Assembly: GCA_009921765.1 (NCBI GenBank)
Contig: RFXC01000228.1
Span: forward strand, 1-6,450
Length of the DNA stretch: 6,450 nt
Direction of reading: 5' to 3'
Origin: Betaproteobacteria bacterium
Lineage (GTDB): Bacteria > Pseudomonadota > Gammaproteobacteria > Burkholderiales > Burkholderiaceae
Positions 1 to 6,450 of this stretch are shown piece after piece. Position 1 is the first letter of the stretch, and every line of letters starts with the position of its first letter. The notes beneath the pieces are model-generated. The model was not told the DNA's origin, ran no database searches, and was given only the letters and a program-made list of their open reading frames with translations. Both the position numbers and the translations under genes were made by a program.

Positions 1-1389
1 CAGCACCATGACCGCCATGACCACGAGCATCCAGAACTCGCGTCGTGACAGGTCGCCCAGACCCGCGACACTGTCGTTGGCCACCGCGCCAAAGATCACG
101 CGCTTGTACATCCAGAGCGAGTAGGCGGCGCCAAAGATGAGGGTGGTCGCGGCTAGTGCAGCCACCCAGAAATTGAATTGCACGGCCCCCAGAATGACGA
201 AGAACTCACCGACAAACCCGGAGGTGGCGGGCAATCCGGCATTGGCCATGGCAAACAGCATGAACAACGCAGCGAACTTCGGCATGGTGTTGGCCACCCC
301 GCCGTAGTCGGCGATATTGCGCGAATGCATCCGGTCATAGAGCACACCGATGCAGAGGAACATGGCGCCCGACACAAACCCGTGCGAGATCATCTGAACG
401 ATCGCGCCCTGAACACCCATCTGGTTGAAGATGAAAAAGCCCAGCGTGACAAAACCCATGTGGGCGATGGACGAATACGCCACCAGCTTTTTCATGTCGG
501 TCTGAACAAGCGCAACCAGGCCGATGTACACCACCGCGATGAGCGACAGGGTGATCATGAATCCGGCGAGTTCCTGGCTTGCATCTGGGGCAATGGGCAG
601 CGAGAAGCGCAGGAACCCATAGGCGCCCAATTTCAGCATGATGGCGGCCAGCACCACCGAGCCGCCGGTGGGAGCCTCGACGTGGGCGTCGGGCAGCCAG
701 GTATGCACCGGCCACATGGGCACCTTCACCGCGAAGGCCACCAGGAAGGCAACAAAGATCAGCGTCTGCTCCTTCATGGAGAGCGGGAGCATGTGCCACT
801 CGATGATCGAAAACGAGCCTGACATGAGGTAGAGGTAAACGAGCGCCACCAGCGTGAGCAGTGAACCCAGAAGCGTATAGAGGAAGAACTTGAACGCCGC
901 ATACACCCGGTTGGCGCCGCCCCACACACCGATGATGATGTACATCGGGATGAGCGTGGCCTCGAAGAACACATAGAACAGCAGGCCGTCGAGGGCGCTG
1001 AACACGCCGATCATGAGCCCGGAGAGAATCAGGAATGCGGCCATGTACTGATGCACGCGCGACTCGATCACCTCCCAGCCGGCAACCACAACAATGACGG
1101 TGATGAATGCGGTGAGCAACACAAACCAGACCGACAATCCATCAACACCAAGCAGATAACTGGCCCCGAGCAATTCGATCCACGGCAGCTGTTCAACAAA
1201 CTGCAGCTCGGCCGTTCCCCGCTCGAACCCGGTAAAGAGGGGGATGGTGACGAGGAACCCGAGGACGGCACCCACCAGGGCAATCACCCGGACAGTGGGG
1301 GCATTCCGGTCGTTGCCGAAGGCGAGCAGGAACGCGCCGAAGGCGATCGGCACCCAGATCGCAGCGCTGAGAACGGGGATGGCATTCAT
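1..1389 (-). CDS. nuoM: NADH-quinone oxidoreductase subunit M (3' end cut by window)
   Basis: This is an antiporter-like (Mrp/ND4 family) membrane subunit of complex I, one of the proton-pumping modules of the distal membrane arm. I translated it by hand from the ATG at 1389-1387. The frame is open for 463 codons to the window edge, so roughly the last 30 residues of a usual ~490-500 are missing. Family hallmarks are visible: LYYVFFEATLIPMY-like sequence at about 138-150 with Glu143, AVKVPMWPVHTWLPDAHVEA at about 220-239 with Lys222, Lys253 in IMLKLGAYG, His310, His336 and Glu395 in GFVGEFF. These match the E. coli NuoM residues E144, K234, K265, H322, H348 and E407, with a near-constant offset of 12 after the first. 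The protein is almost wholly hydrophobic helices. It starts 30 nt after the nuoL stop, in the same reading frame as nuoL. No convincing Shine-Dalgarno precedes the ATG, so translation may depend on coupling to nuoL. Identity is very secure; the start is fairly secure because it gives the typical N-terminus. Confidence 0.97.
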   Translation of the reverse strand, partial: MNAIPVLSAAIWVPIAFGAFLLAFGNDRNAPTVRVIALVGAVLGFLVTIPLFTGFERGTAELQFVEQLPWIELLGASYLLGVDGLSVWFVLLTAFITVIVVVAGWEVIESRVHQYMAAFLILSGLMIGVFSALDGLLFYVFFEATLIPMYIIIGVWGGANRVYAAFKFFLYTLLGSLLTLVALVYLYLMSGSFSIIEWHMLPLSMKEQTLIFVAFLVAFAVKVPMWPVHTWLPDAHVEAPTGGSVVLAAIMLKLGAYGFLRFSLPIAPDASQELAGFMITLSLIAVVYIGLVALVQTDMKKLVAYSSIAHMGFVTLGFFIFNQMGVQGAIVQMISHGFVSGAMFLCIGVLYDRMHSRNIADYGGVANTMPKFAALFMLFAMANAGLPATSGFVGEFFVILGAVQFNFWVAALAATTLIFGAAYSLWMYKRVIFGAVANDSVAGLGDLSRREFWMLVVMAVMVL

Positions 1390-1419
1390 GGTGTCAGAGG
1401 GGCTCGTTCCGCGGGGTGC

Positions 1420-3456
1420 TCAGTGCCGGATCATCGGCAGGACGACAAACAGCAACAGCACTGCAACGCCGACGATCATGGTGACTGCGTAGGTATTGAC
1501 ACGACCGGTTTGCACATGGCGAAGCATGGCCGCAAAGCCGCCCACCAACCTGGCGCTTCCGTTGACCGCAACACCGTCGATCAATTCCTGATCCCCGCGT
1601 TTCCAGAGCGATCGGCCAAGAAAACGTGCGCCGGCGGCAAAAACCACCTCGTTGAGACGATCGAGGTAGTACTTGTTTTCGAGCAGGCGATGGAGCCCCG
1701 CAAACCGCTGCTTGATGCCTTCCGGCAACGCCGGATTGACGAGGTACATGTACCAGGCCGCTCCTACCCCCGCAATCATGAGCACGAAGGGCAAGGTCTG
1801 GAAGGCATGCACACCCATGGCGACCGGGCCGTGGAAGTGCGATGCAATTTCGGCAAGCGCCGGGTGGCTGTCGAGCACCGCAATCACGCCATCGAAATAG
1901 CCGCCAAACAGCATGGGGCCCACCGTGAGAAAACCGATGGCAAGGGAGGGAATGGCAAGAAGCAGCAACGGAAGCGTGACAACCCAGGGCGATTCATGAG
2001 GCTTGTCGCCGGCTGCGAGCCCGTGGTGATGGTGGTCGTCGTGGGCCGCGTCGGCGTGTCCGTGATCGCCCGCATGCCCCCACCTTTCCTTGCCGTGGAA
2101 CACCAGGAAATACATCCGGAACGAATAAAACGCGGTAACGAACACCCCCGCCATCACTGCGAAATAAGCGAATCCTGCGCCCGGCACATTGGCAGCCTTG
2201 GCCGCCTCGATGATCAGGTCTTTGGAGTAAAAACCCGACAGGAAAGGCGTACCAATCAGCGCGAGCGAGCCAACCAGCGAAGTGATCCAGGTGAGCGGCA
2301 TGTACTTGCGCAGCCCCCCCATGTTGCGGATGTCCTGATCGTGATGCATGCCGATGATCACTGAGCCCGCAGCGAGGAACAGGAGCGCCTTGAAGAAGGC
2401 ATGGGTCATCAGATGGAATACCGCGATTCCGTAGGCGGAGGCCCCCAGCGCCACGGTCATGTAGCCCAGCTGCGACAGCGTGGAGTAGGCCACCACCCGC
2501 TTGATGTCGTTCTGGACAATTCCGAGAAAGCCCATGAAGAGCGCGGTGATGGCGCCGATCACCATCACGAAACCAAGCGCGGTATCGGACAGTTCGAAGA
2601 GCGGGGACATGCGCGCCACCATGAAGATGCCGGCGGTCACCATGGTGGCGGCGTGAATCAGCGCCGAGATCGGCGTGGGACCTTCCATGGAATCAGGCAG
2701 CCAGACATGGAGGGGGAACTGGGCTGACTTCCCCATGGCACCGATGAACAGGCAGATGCAGGTGACTGTGAGCAGAGACCACTCGACCTCGCCCATGAGG
2801 TTGAGGGTGGCACGCGCCAAATCGGGGGCGGCTTCGAACACCTCCACGTAATCGAGGCTGCCGAAATAAACCAGCACCAGGCCGATGCCGAGCACAAACC
2901 CGAAATCGCCCACCCGGTTGACCAGGAACGCCTTCAGGTTGGCATAGATGGCGGTTGGCCGCGTGAACCAGAAACCGATGAGCAGATAAGAGACCAGACC
3001 CACCGCCTCCCAGCCGAAGAACAACTGGAGGAAGTTGTTGGCCATGACCAGCATCATCATCGCGAAGGTGAAGAGCGAGATGTAGCTGAAAAATCGCTGG
3101 TATCCGGGATCGTCGGCCATGTAGCCAATGGTGTAGATGTGCACCATCAGCGACACAAACGTGACCACGCACATCATGGTGGCGGTGAGCGTGTCGATCA
3201 GGAAACCGACCTCCAGGCGGACATCGCCAATCACCGCCCATTCGTAGAGCGTGCCGTTGAAGGTGTTGCCGGCCAGTACATCGGCCAGGGTCCAGAAGGA
3301 CGCGCCGCAGGACGCCGCCACGCCGGTGATGGTGGCCCAGTGCGACGCAGTGCGACCGATGGCGCGACCGAACAGGCCCGCGATGATGGCGCCAGCCAGC
3401 GGGGCAAACGCAGCAAGCAGATAAGCCAGTTTCATGTCAGCGTGCATGCCGGTCAT
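1420..3456 (-). CDS. nuoL: NADH-quinone oxidoreductase subunit L
   Basis: This is the largest antiporter-like (ND5 family) subunit, placed at the far end of the complex I membrane arm, with a long lateral helix running back along it. It is 678 residues from the ATG at 3456, normal for proteobacteria. Conserved residues, numbered from that start, are Glu150 (FFGWEAVGL), Asp184 (NRVGDFGF), Lys243 ([17 protein letters not shown]), His268, His348 and His352, Lys356, and Lys412-Asp413 (GFYSKD). Residues about 580-678 form the lateral helix and last membrane segment. A soluble loop at about 461-487 carries nine histidines, including four in a row at 475-478, a pattern recalled from other betaproteobacterial NuoL. 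The ATG at 3456 overlaps the nuoK stop in an ATGA. An AAGGG lies directly against that ATG but nine bases before the in-frame ATG at 3447, so the true start may be Met4 (675 residues). Identity is certain; the exact start is open. Confidence 0.98.
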   Translation of the reverse strand: MTGMHADMKLAYLLAAFAPLAGAIIAGLFGRAIGRTASHWATITGVAASCGASFWTLADVLAGNTFNGTLYEWAVIGDVRLEVGFLIDTLTATMMCVVTFVSLMVHIYTIGYMADDPGYQRFFSYISLFTFAMMMLVMANNFLQLFFGWEAVGLVSYLLIGFWFTRPTAIYANLKAFLVNRVGDFGFVLGIGLVLVYFGSLDYVEVFEAAPDLARATLNLMGEVEWSLLTVTCICLFIGAMGKSAQFPLHVWLPDSMEGPTPISALIHAATMVTAGIFMVARMSPLFELSDTALGFVMVIGAITALFMGFLGIVQNDIKRVVAYSTLSQLGYMTVALGASAYGIAVFHLMTHAFFKALLFLAAGSVIIGMHHDQDIRNMGGLRKYMPLTWITSLVGSLALIGTPFLSGFYSKDLIIEAAKAANVPGAGFAYFAVMAGVFVTAFYSFRMYFLVFHGKERWGHAGDHGHADAAHDDHHHHGLAAGDKPHESPWVVTLPLLLLAIPSLAIGFLTVGPMLFGGYFDGVIAVLDSHPALAEIASHFHGPVAMGVHAFQTLPFVLMIAGVGAAWYMYLVNPALPEGIKQRFAGLHRLLENKYYLDRLNEVVFAAGARFLGRSLWKRGDQELIDGVAVNGSARLVGGFAAMLRHVQTGRVNTYAVTMIVGVAVLLLFVVLPMIRH

Positions 3457-3761
3457 CCCTTCAGGCTGCCGAGATCTTCAACGTCGATACTGCGCAGGTT
3501 GCGAAACAGCACGACCAGAATCGCCAGGCCGATCGCCGACTCGGCAGCCGCCACGGTGAGGATGAAAAACACGAACACCTGACCCGCCATGTCACCCAGG
3601 AAGTGCGAGAAAGCAATGAAGTTGAGGTTGACCGCGAGCAGCATGAGTTCGATTGCCATCAGCACGATGATGACGTTGCGGCGGTTGAGGAAAATGCCGA
3701 CGATGCTGATCGCAAACAGAATGGCGCCAAGCGTGAGGTAATGGGCAAGCGTGAGCGTCAT
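3453..3761 (-). CDS. nuoK: NADH-quinone oxidoreductase subunit K
   Basis: This is a small ND4L-family membrane subunit with three transmembrane helices, lying between NuoJ and the antiporter-like subunits. Its 102 residues match the usual length of about 100. The two membrane glutamates needed for proton transfer are present: Glu38 in [15 protein letters not shown] and Glu74 in [13 protein letters not shown], equivalent to E. coli E36 and E72. The loop arginines Arg27-Arg28 (LNRRN) are also kept. The C-terminal tail [10 protein letters not shown] is typical. The ATG at 3761 sits five bases after the nuoJ stop, with AGGG nine bases upstream inside the end of nuoJ, suggesting translational coupling. 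The stop overlaps the nuoL start by four bases if nuoL begins at 3456. Nothing about it is unusual. Confidence 0.98.
   Translation of the reverse strand: MTLTLAHYLTLGAILFAISIVGIFLNRRNVIIVLMAIELMLLAVNLNFIAFSHFLGDMAGQVFVFFILTVAAAESAIGLAILVVLFRNLRSIDVEDLGSLKG
3457..3461 (-). promoter_or_regulatory. Probable ribosome binding site that bears on the nuoL start
   Basis: AAGGG on the minus strand abuts the ATG at 3456 with no spacer but stands nine bases before the in-frame ATG at 3447. The spacing fits the second ATG better, giving a NuoL three residues shorter that begins [11 protein letters not shown]. The four-base ATGA overlap with nuoK instead favours 3456 through coupling. Confidence 0.5.
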
Positions 3762-3766
3762 GGTGA

Positions 3767-4432
3767 TCAGCCCTGTCGCGGCGGGGAAGGAGGCGAGGCG
3801 TCGACGCCAGCCTGCGCATCGACATCCGCAGCCCCGGCGCGGGGTTCGGACGGCATGGGGACCAGCCGGATTCTGTCTTCGCGCCGGGTGCGAACCGCTG
3901 CCGAAGGATCGTTGTAGCGGGAATCCTTTCGGCGACGAAGCGTAAGTGCGATGGCAGCAATGATCGCCACCAGCAGAATGACAGCGGCGATTTCCACCGG
4001 GTAGATGTATTCGGTGTAGAGCACCTCGCCCAGAAGCTGGGTATTGCCTGGGCCACCACTCGACGCGTCAAGCGGCGGCAACGGCCGATCGAGGCGACTC
4101 CAGATCACCAGCGCCAGTTCCGCCACCACCACACCGCCCACCAGAAGCGCCACCGGAAGATTGCGCCAGAAGCCCTCGCGCATCCGGTCGAGGTTGATGT
4201 CCAGCATCATCACCACAAACAGGAACAGCACCATGACCGCGCCCACATAGACGAGCACCAGCGTGATGGCAAGGAACTCGGCGCCGAGCAGCATCCAGAT
4301 GCAGGCCGCCGAGCAGAACGCGAGCACCAGAAACAGCGCGGAGTGAACCGGGTTGCGTGCGGAGATCACCCGCAGCGCCGACAACACGGTGACGGCGGAG
4401 AAAACGTAGAAAAGTACGGTCTGGGCGTCCAT
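3767..4432 (-). CDS. nuoJ: NADH-quinone oxidoreductase subunit J
   Basis: This is an ND6-family membrane subunit of complex I with five predicted transmembrane helices (about 5-22, 28-50, 52-76, 89-111 and 143-166). The conserved third helix [19 protein letters not shown] has Tyr62 at the site of the pi-bulge that changes shape during turnover, and Glu52 just before it. Helix 5 holds Glu147 in [12 protein letters not shown] charged segment [11 protein letters not shown] follows at about 167-176. The protein then continues to 221 residues, longer than E. coli NuoJ (184), ending in an Ala/Asp/Pro-rich tail at about 197-221 that looks disordered. The ATG at 4432 gives the standard N-terminus. 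It lies 36 nt beyond the ancestral nuoI stop, and a clear Shine-Dalgarno is not visible. Because nuoI is frameshifted, its present frame would run into the first 67 bases of this gene, which could alter translational coupling (inference). Confidence 0.97.
   Translation of the reverse strand: MDAQTVLFYVFSAVTVLSALRVISARNPVHSALFLVLAFCSAACIWMLLGAEFLAITLVLVYVGAVMVLFLFVVMMLDINLDRMREGFWRNLPVALLVGGVVVAELALVIWSRLDRPLPPLDASSGGPGNTQLLGEVLYTEYIYPVEIAAVILLVAIIAAIALTLRRRKDSRYNDPSAAVRTRREDRIRLVPMPSEPRAGAADVDAQAGVDASPPSPPRQG
3771..3774 (-). promoter_or_regulatory. Probable ribosome binding site of nuoK
   Basis: AGGG on the minus strand lies nine bases before the nuoK ATG at 3761, within the last codons of nuoJ. 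The spacing is slightly long but acceptable. Confidence 0.5.
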
Positions 4433-4926
4433 GTTTTGGGGCGTGTCCGTGAGGCCGGCGGGTGCCAGTCAGCGGTACTTCGCGTCAGCCTCCCTGTTGG
4501 CGGCGATTTCTTGCTCGCTTTGGTGAAGTAGAGATCGCCGCGCTTTTCGCCGTGGTATTCGTGAATATGCGTTTCAACGATGGAATCGACCGGGCAACTT
4601 TCTTCGCAAAAGCCGCAGAAGATGCACTTGGTGAGGTCGATGTCGTAACGCGTGGTGCGGCGGGTGTTGTCGGCTCGCACTTCGGATTCGATGGTGATCG
4701 CCAGAGCGGGACACACTGCCTCGCAGAGCTTGCAGGCAATACAGCGCTCTTCACCATTGGGATAACGGCGCAGGGCATGCAGACCGCGGAATCGCGGCGA
4801 CATCGGGGTTTTCTCTTCCGGATACTGAACCGTGATCTTGCGGGCGAAAAAATATCGCCCGGTGAGCGCGAGGCCCTTCAGCATCTCGCTCAACATGAAA
4901 CTCGACAGGAACTCCTTCACCGCCAT
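4366..4926 (-). CDS. nuoI: NADH-quinone oxidoreductase subunit I, 3' end frameshifted
   Basis: This is the ferredoxin-like (TYKY) subunit of the peripheral arm, carrying iron-sulfur clusters N6a and N6b that pass electrons towards the final cluster N2. All eight ligands are present in two CxxCxxCxxxCP motifs: Cys62, 65, 68 and 111, and Cys101, 104, 107 and 72. The ATG at 4926 is supported by TGAGG eight bases upstream, which overlaps the nuoH stop, and by a typical N-terminus. The sequence is orthodox through Lys136 (KRGDLYFTK). After that the open frame gives 50 unrelated Ser/Pro/Arg-rich residues and stops at 4366-4368, inside nuoJ, for 186 residues in all. The expected end, [15 protein letters not shown] then TGA at 4471-4469, lies in a different frame from 4516. 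Two bases (4517-4518) separate the halves. Homologues of about 162 residues, as I recall them, have roughly ten more residues here (like DMLLAVGDRY), so a ~28-bp deletion is likely. Whether the gene is truly broken or mis-assembled cannot be told. Confidence 0.9.
   Translation of the reverse strand: MAVKEFLSSFMLSEMLKGLALTGRYFFARKITVQYPEEKTPMSPRFRGLHALRRYPNGEERCIACKLCEAVCPALAITIESEVRADNTRRTTRYDIDLTKCIFCGFCEESCPVDSIVETHIHEYHGEKRGDLYFTKASKKSPPTGRLTRSTADWHPPASRTRPKTWTPRPYFSTFSPPSPCCRRCG
4469..4516 (-). other. Out-of-frame original C-terminal coding end of nuoI
   Basis: Read on the minus strand from 4516, this stretch encodes [15 protein letters not shown] followed by TGA. It matches the family's closing pattern (…IAA…ADA.YR, stop) as I recall it from betaproteobacterial NuoI. 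It is out of frame with the cysteine-bearing body of nuoI, which ends in frame at the Lys codon at 4521-4519. The preserved ending argues that the frame was lost recently or through an assembly fault, not through long decay. The stop lies 36 nt before the nuoJ ATG. Confidence 0.85.
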
Positions 4927-4934
4927 GGTCTTGG

Positions 4935-4938
4935 CCTC
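4935..4938 (-). promoter_or_regulatory. Ribosome binding site of nuoI
   Basis: GAGG on the minus strand lies eight bases before the ATG at 4926 and overlaps the nuoH stop codon. It favours this ATG over the in-frame upstream ATG at 4983, which lies inside nuoH, and suggests coupling to nuoH translation. Confidence 0.7.
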
Positions 4939-6010
4939 ACTTCCAGATGTTCCAGGGCGTCTGCATCCAGATCGCGACGACAACCAGCCACACCAGCGTC
5001 ACCGGAATGAAAATCTTCCAGCCCAGCCGCATGATGTGGTCATAGCGGTAACGCGGGAACGACGCGCGAAACCAGATGAAGAGCGACACCACGACAAAGG
5101 TCTTGATGCCCAGCCAGATCCAGCCCGGGATCCAGTTGAGAACAGGCCAGTCTAGAGGCGGTGCCCAGCCCCCCAGAAACATGATCGAGGCCACCGCCGA
5201 CAGAAGAATCATGTTGGCGTATTCGGCAAGGAAGAAAATGGCAAAGCCCATGCCGGAATATTCGATCATGTGGCCAGCGACAATCTCGGATTCGCCTTCC
5301 ACCACATCGAAAGGATGGCGGTTGGTTTCCGCCACCGACGAGATCACGTAGACCACGAAAACCGGCAGGAGCGGCAACCAGTTCCAGGACAGGAAGTTGA
5401 GCCCGATGTCGGCAAAGTAGCCTTCACCCTGACGCAGCACGATGTCGGTCATGTTGAGGCTGCCCGACACCATGAGCACCACCACCAGCGCAAAGCCGAT
5501 CGCCAGCTCGTAAGAGACCATCTGCGCCGAGGCCCGCATGGCGCCCAGGAACGCATACTTCGAGTTCGAGGCCCAGCCGGCGATGATGACGCCATACACC
5601 TCGAGCGAGGTGATCGCCATGAGGAGCAGCAGCCCCGCGTTGACATTGGCGAGCGCCTGCTCGGGCCCGAACGGAATGACCACCCACGCCGCCATCGCAG
5701 GCATGATCGTCATGATCGGGCCGATGACATACAGCACGGGATTGGCACGTGCCGGCGTGATGACCTCTTTCAACAACAGTTTGAGGGCATCGGCGATGGG
5801 CTGAAGCAGCCCGAACGGCCCGACCCGGTTGGGTCCCAGCCTGATGTGCATGAAGCCAATCATCTTGCGTTCCCACAAGGTGAGATACGCAACGCAGCCC
5901 ATGATGGGCAGCACGAGCAGGATGATCTTGATCAGATTCCAGACGACCGGCCAAGCCGCGCCCAGCGCACCGGCGCCCCATTGGGTGAAGCCGTCGATCA
6001 GCGCGTCCAT
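4937..6010 (-). CDS. nuoH: NADH-quinone oxidoreductase subunit H
   Basis: This is an ND1-family membrane subunit that joins the peripheral and membrane arms. It forms much of the quinone-binding chamber and the start of the charged proton pathway. Its 357 residues are the usual length for betaproteobacteria, with about eight hydrophobic helices. Hallmarks are [36 protein letters not shown] split at about 44-80, [20 protein letters not shown] at about 137-156, and the acidic loop [20 protein letters not shown] at 227-246 with Glu228, Asp235, Glu238, Glu240 and Glu242, followed by EYSGM at 250-254. Histidine at 232 (NRHPFD) stands where I recall Ala or Thr in most relatives. The ATG at 6010 shares one base with the nuoG stop (TGATG), and GGAG lies seven bases upstream. 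The stop is ten bases before nuoI. Identity and start are both very secure. Confidence 0.98.
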   Translation of the reverse strand: MDALIDGFTQWGAGALGAAWPVVWNLIKIILLVLPIMGCVAYLTLWERKMIGFMHIRLGPNRVGPFGLLQPIADALKLLLKEVITPARANPVLYVIGPIMTIMPAMAAWVVIPFGPEQALANVNAGLLLLMAITSLEVYGVIIAGWASNSKYAFLGAMRASAQMVSYELAIGFALVVVLMVSGSLNMTDIVLRQGEGYFADIGLNFLSWNWLPLLPVFVVYVISSVAETNRHPFDVVEGESEIVAGHMIEYSGMGFAIFFLAEYANMILLSAVASIMFLGGWAPPLDWPVLNWIPGWIWLGIKTFVVVSLFIWFRASFPRYRYDHIMRLGWKIFIPVTLVWLVVVAIWMQTPWNIWK

Positions 6011-6450
6011 CAGGCGGCTCCGGTGACGGTAACCGGTCCGGCCAGACTGGCCAGACCTGCGGTGGTCGGATGCGCAGCCGCAATTCGCAGCACCTTGTCG
6101 GCGAGCGTATCGTCGAGCTCGAGTTCGAGGAGTGCATGACCAGTCACGCCTGCGGCGGTCTGCTCGATTCGCACGCGGGTGCCGGCCGCGAGGCCAAGCG
6201 CGTCAAGCGTCCGCGCATTGGCCCGCGCCCGCGGCGCACGGGCATCGCGTGTCTGCTGAAGGCTGTCCGCGCGGCGCACCAGCGGATCCGAAAAATAGAT
6301 GGGGACATCGGCCAGCCGCTCTAGCCCCGCAGAAGCGGCAGCCACTGGCGCCTGTGGCTCGCCTGCCACCTGGTTGTTGAGACGGCTTTCCCAGCCTGCT
6401 GGCAGCGCGGCAGCGCGCACCGCCTCGGTGCTATCGAACTGCGTACCGGT
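6010..6450 (-). CDS. nuoG: NADH-quinone oxidoreductase subunit G (C-terminal part)
   Basis: These are the last 146 codons of the large peripheral-arm subunit NuoG, which carries several iron-sulfur clusters in its N-terminal part. The start and the cluster-binding region lie beyond the right edge, so no cysteine motif is visible here. The fragment holds the motif [23 protein letters not shown] (split at about residues 44-66 of the fragment), typical of the NuoG C-terminus. A small beta-rich domain follows ([13 protein letters not shown], then [21 protein letters not shown]), resembling the dinucleotide-binding fold at the end of molybdopterin oxidoreductases, the superfamily NuoG derives from. 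The frame is open to the window edge. An internal GTG at 6420-6418 is only a codon within the gene. The stop TGA (6012-6010) shares its last base with the nuoH ATG. Identification rests on the recognisable motif plus its position directly before nuoH. Confidence 0.93.
   Translation of the reverse strand, partial: TGTQFDSTEAVRAAALPAGWESRLNNQVAGEPQAPVAAASAGLERLADVPIYFSDPLVRRADSLQQTRDARAPRARANARTLDALGLAAGTRVRIEQTAAGVTGHALLELELDDTLADKVLRIAAAHPTTAGLASLAGPVTVTGAA
6018..6021 (-). promoter_or_regulatory. Ribosome binding site of nuoH
   Basis: GGAG on the minus strand lies seven bases before the nuoH ATG and inside the last codons of nuoG. With the TGATG stop-start overlap it supports the chosen start and coupled translation. 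Confidence 0.7.

Noticed and set aside
178..822. A plus-strand open frame of 214 codons opposite nuoM
   Set aside because: It is a shadow of nuoM, with low-complexity His/Gln/Asp-rich composition and no family resemblance.
335..925. A minus-strand open frame of 196 codons overlapping nuoM in another frame
   Set aside because: The nuoM frame in the same region gives a complete, motif-bearing protein without stops. This frame is a by-product of GC-rich codons.
1051..2364. A long plus-strand open frame of 437 codons opposite nuoL and the start of nuoM
   Set aside because: It lies wholly antisense to well identified nuo genes. Its product is rich in His, Arg, Gln, Gly and Asp with no recognisable domain, as expected from the complement of GC-rich membrane-protein codons.
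4433..4468. Possible terminator or internal promoter between nuoI and nuoJ
   Set aside because: The 36-nt spacer is GC-rich with only a short GCCGGC palindrome. It has no hairpin followed by a T-run and no recognisable -35/-10 pair.
4510..4530. Programmed ribosomal frameshifting as an explanation for the nuoI break
   Set aside because: No canonical slippery heptamer such as A AAA AAG is present at the junction, and no nuoI of this family that I know of uses frameshifting. A deletion or sequence error is simpler, and about ten family residues appear to be missing as well.
5270..6139. A plus-strand open frame of 289 codons opposite nuoH and the end of nuoG
   Set aside because: It is antisense to secure genes, has the same His/Arg/Gln/Asp-rich composition, shows no domain, and is explained by codon bias on the opposite strand.

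Overview
The window is one uninterrupted piece of a nuo operon, which encodes the proton-pumping NADH:ubiquinone oxidoreductase (respiratory complex I). All genes lie on the minus strand. In transcription order (right to left) they are the 3' end of nuoG, then nuoH, nuoI, nuoJ, nuoK, nuoL, and nuoM, which is cut by the left edge. The order is the standard proteobacterial one. The protein details suggest a betaproteobacterium: a NuoI core with the [20 protein letters not shown] stretch, a His-rich loop near the NuoL C-terminus, and a NuoJ tail beginning [13 protein letters not shown] content is high by eye. The family assignment of the organism is inference from recalled homologues.

Layout: 6450-6010 nuoG (C-terminal 146 codons); 6010-4937 nuoH; 4926-4469 the ancestral extent of nuoI, open as it stands to 4366; 4432-3767 nuoJ; 3761-3453 nuoK; 3456-1420 nuoL; 1389-1 nuoM (463 codons, end missing). 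Junctions are tight. nuoG/nuoH share one base, nuoK/nuoL overlap by four, and the gaps are 10 nt (nuoH-nuoI), 5 nt (nuoJ-nuoK) and 30 nt (nuoL-nuoM). There is no room for an internal promoter and none is seen. No RNA gene, mobile element, CRISPR array or terminator was found, and no non-coding stretch exceeds 40 bases.

How the genes work together: NuoG and NuoI belong to the peripheral arm, where electrons pass from NADH along iron-sulfur clusters. NuoI carries the last two tetranuclear clusters before the final one. NuoH anchors the arm, forms the quinone chamber and starts the membrane proton pathway. NuoJ and NuoK continue the chain of charged residues. NuoM and NuoL are antiporter-like pump modules, and NuoL's lateral helix spans the membrane arm. 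The expected key charged residues are present in NuoH, J, K, L and M.

The one real anomaly is in nuoI. All eight cluster cysteines are intact, but the reading frame breaks just after the DLYFTK motif. The conserved family C-terminus is still encoded downstream in another frame, ending at its own stop. Against recalled homologues about ten residues are missing at the break, which fits a small out-of-frame deletion of about 28 bp. A single-base indel or an assembly error remains possible. Otherwise the region is ordinary core metabolism, and I found no sign of an undescribed system.
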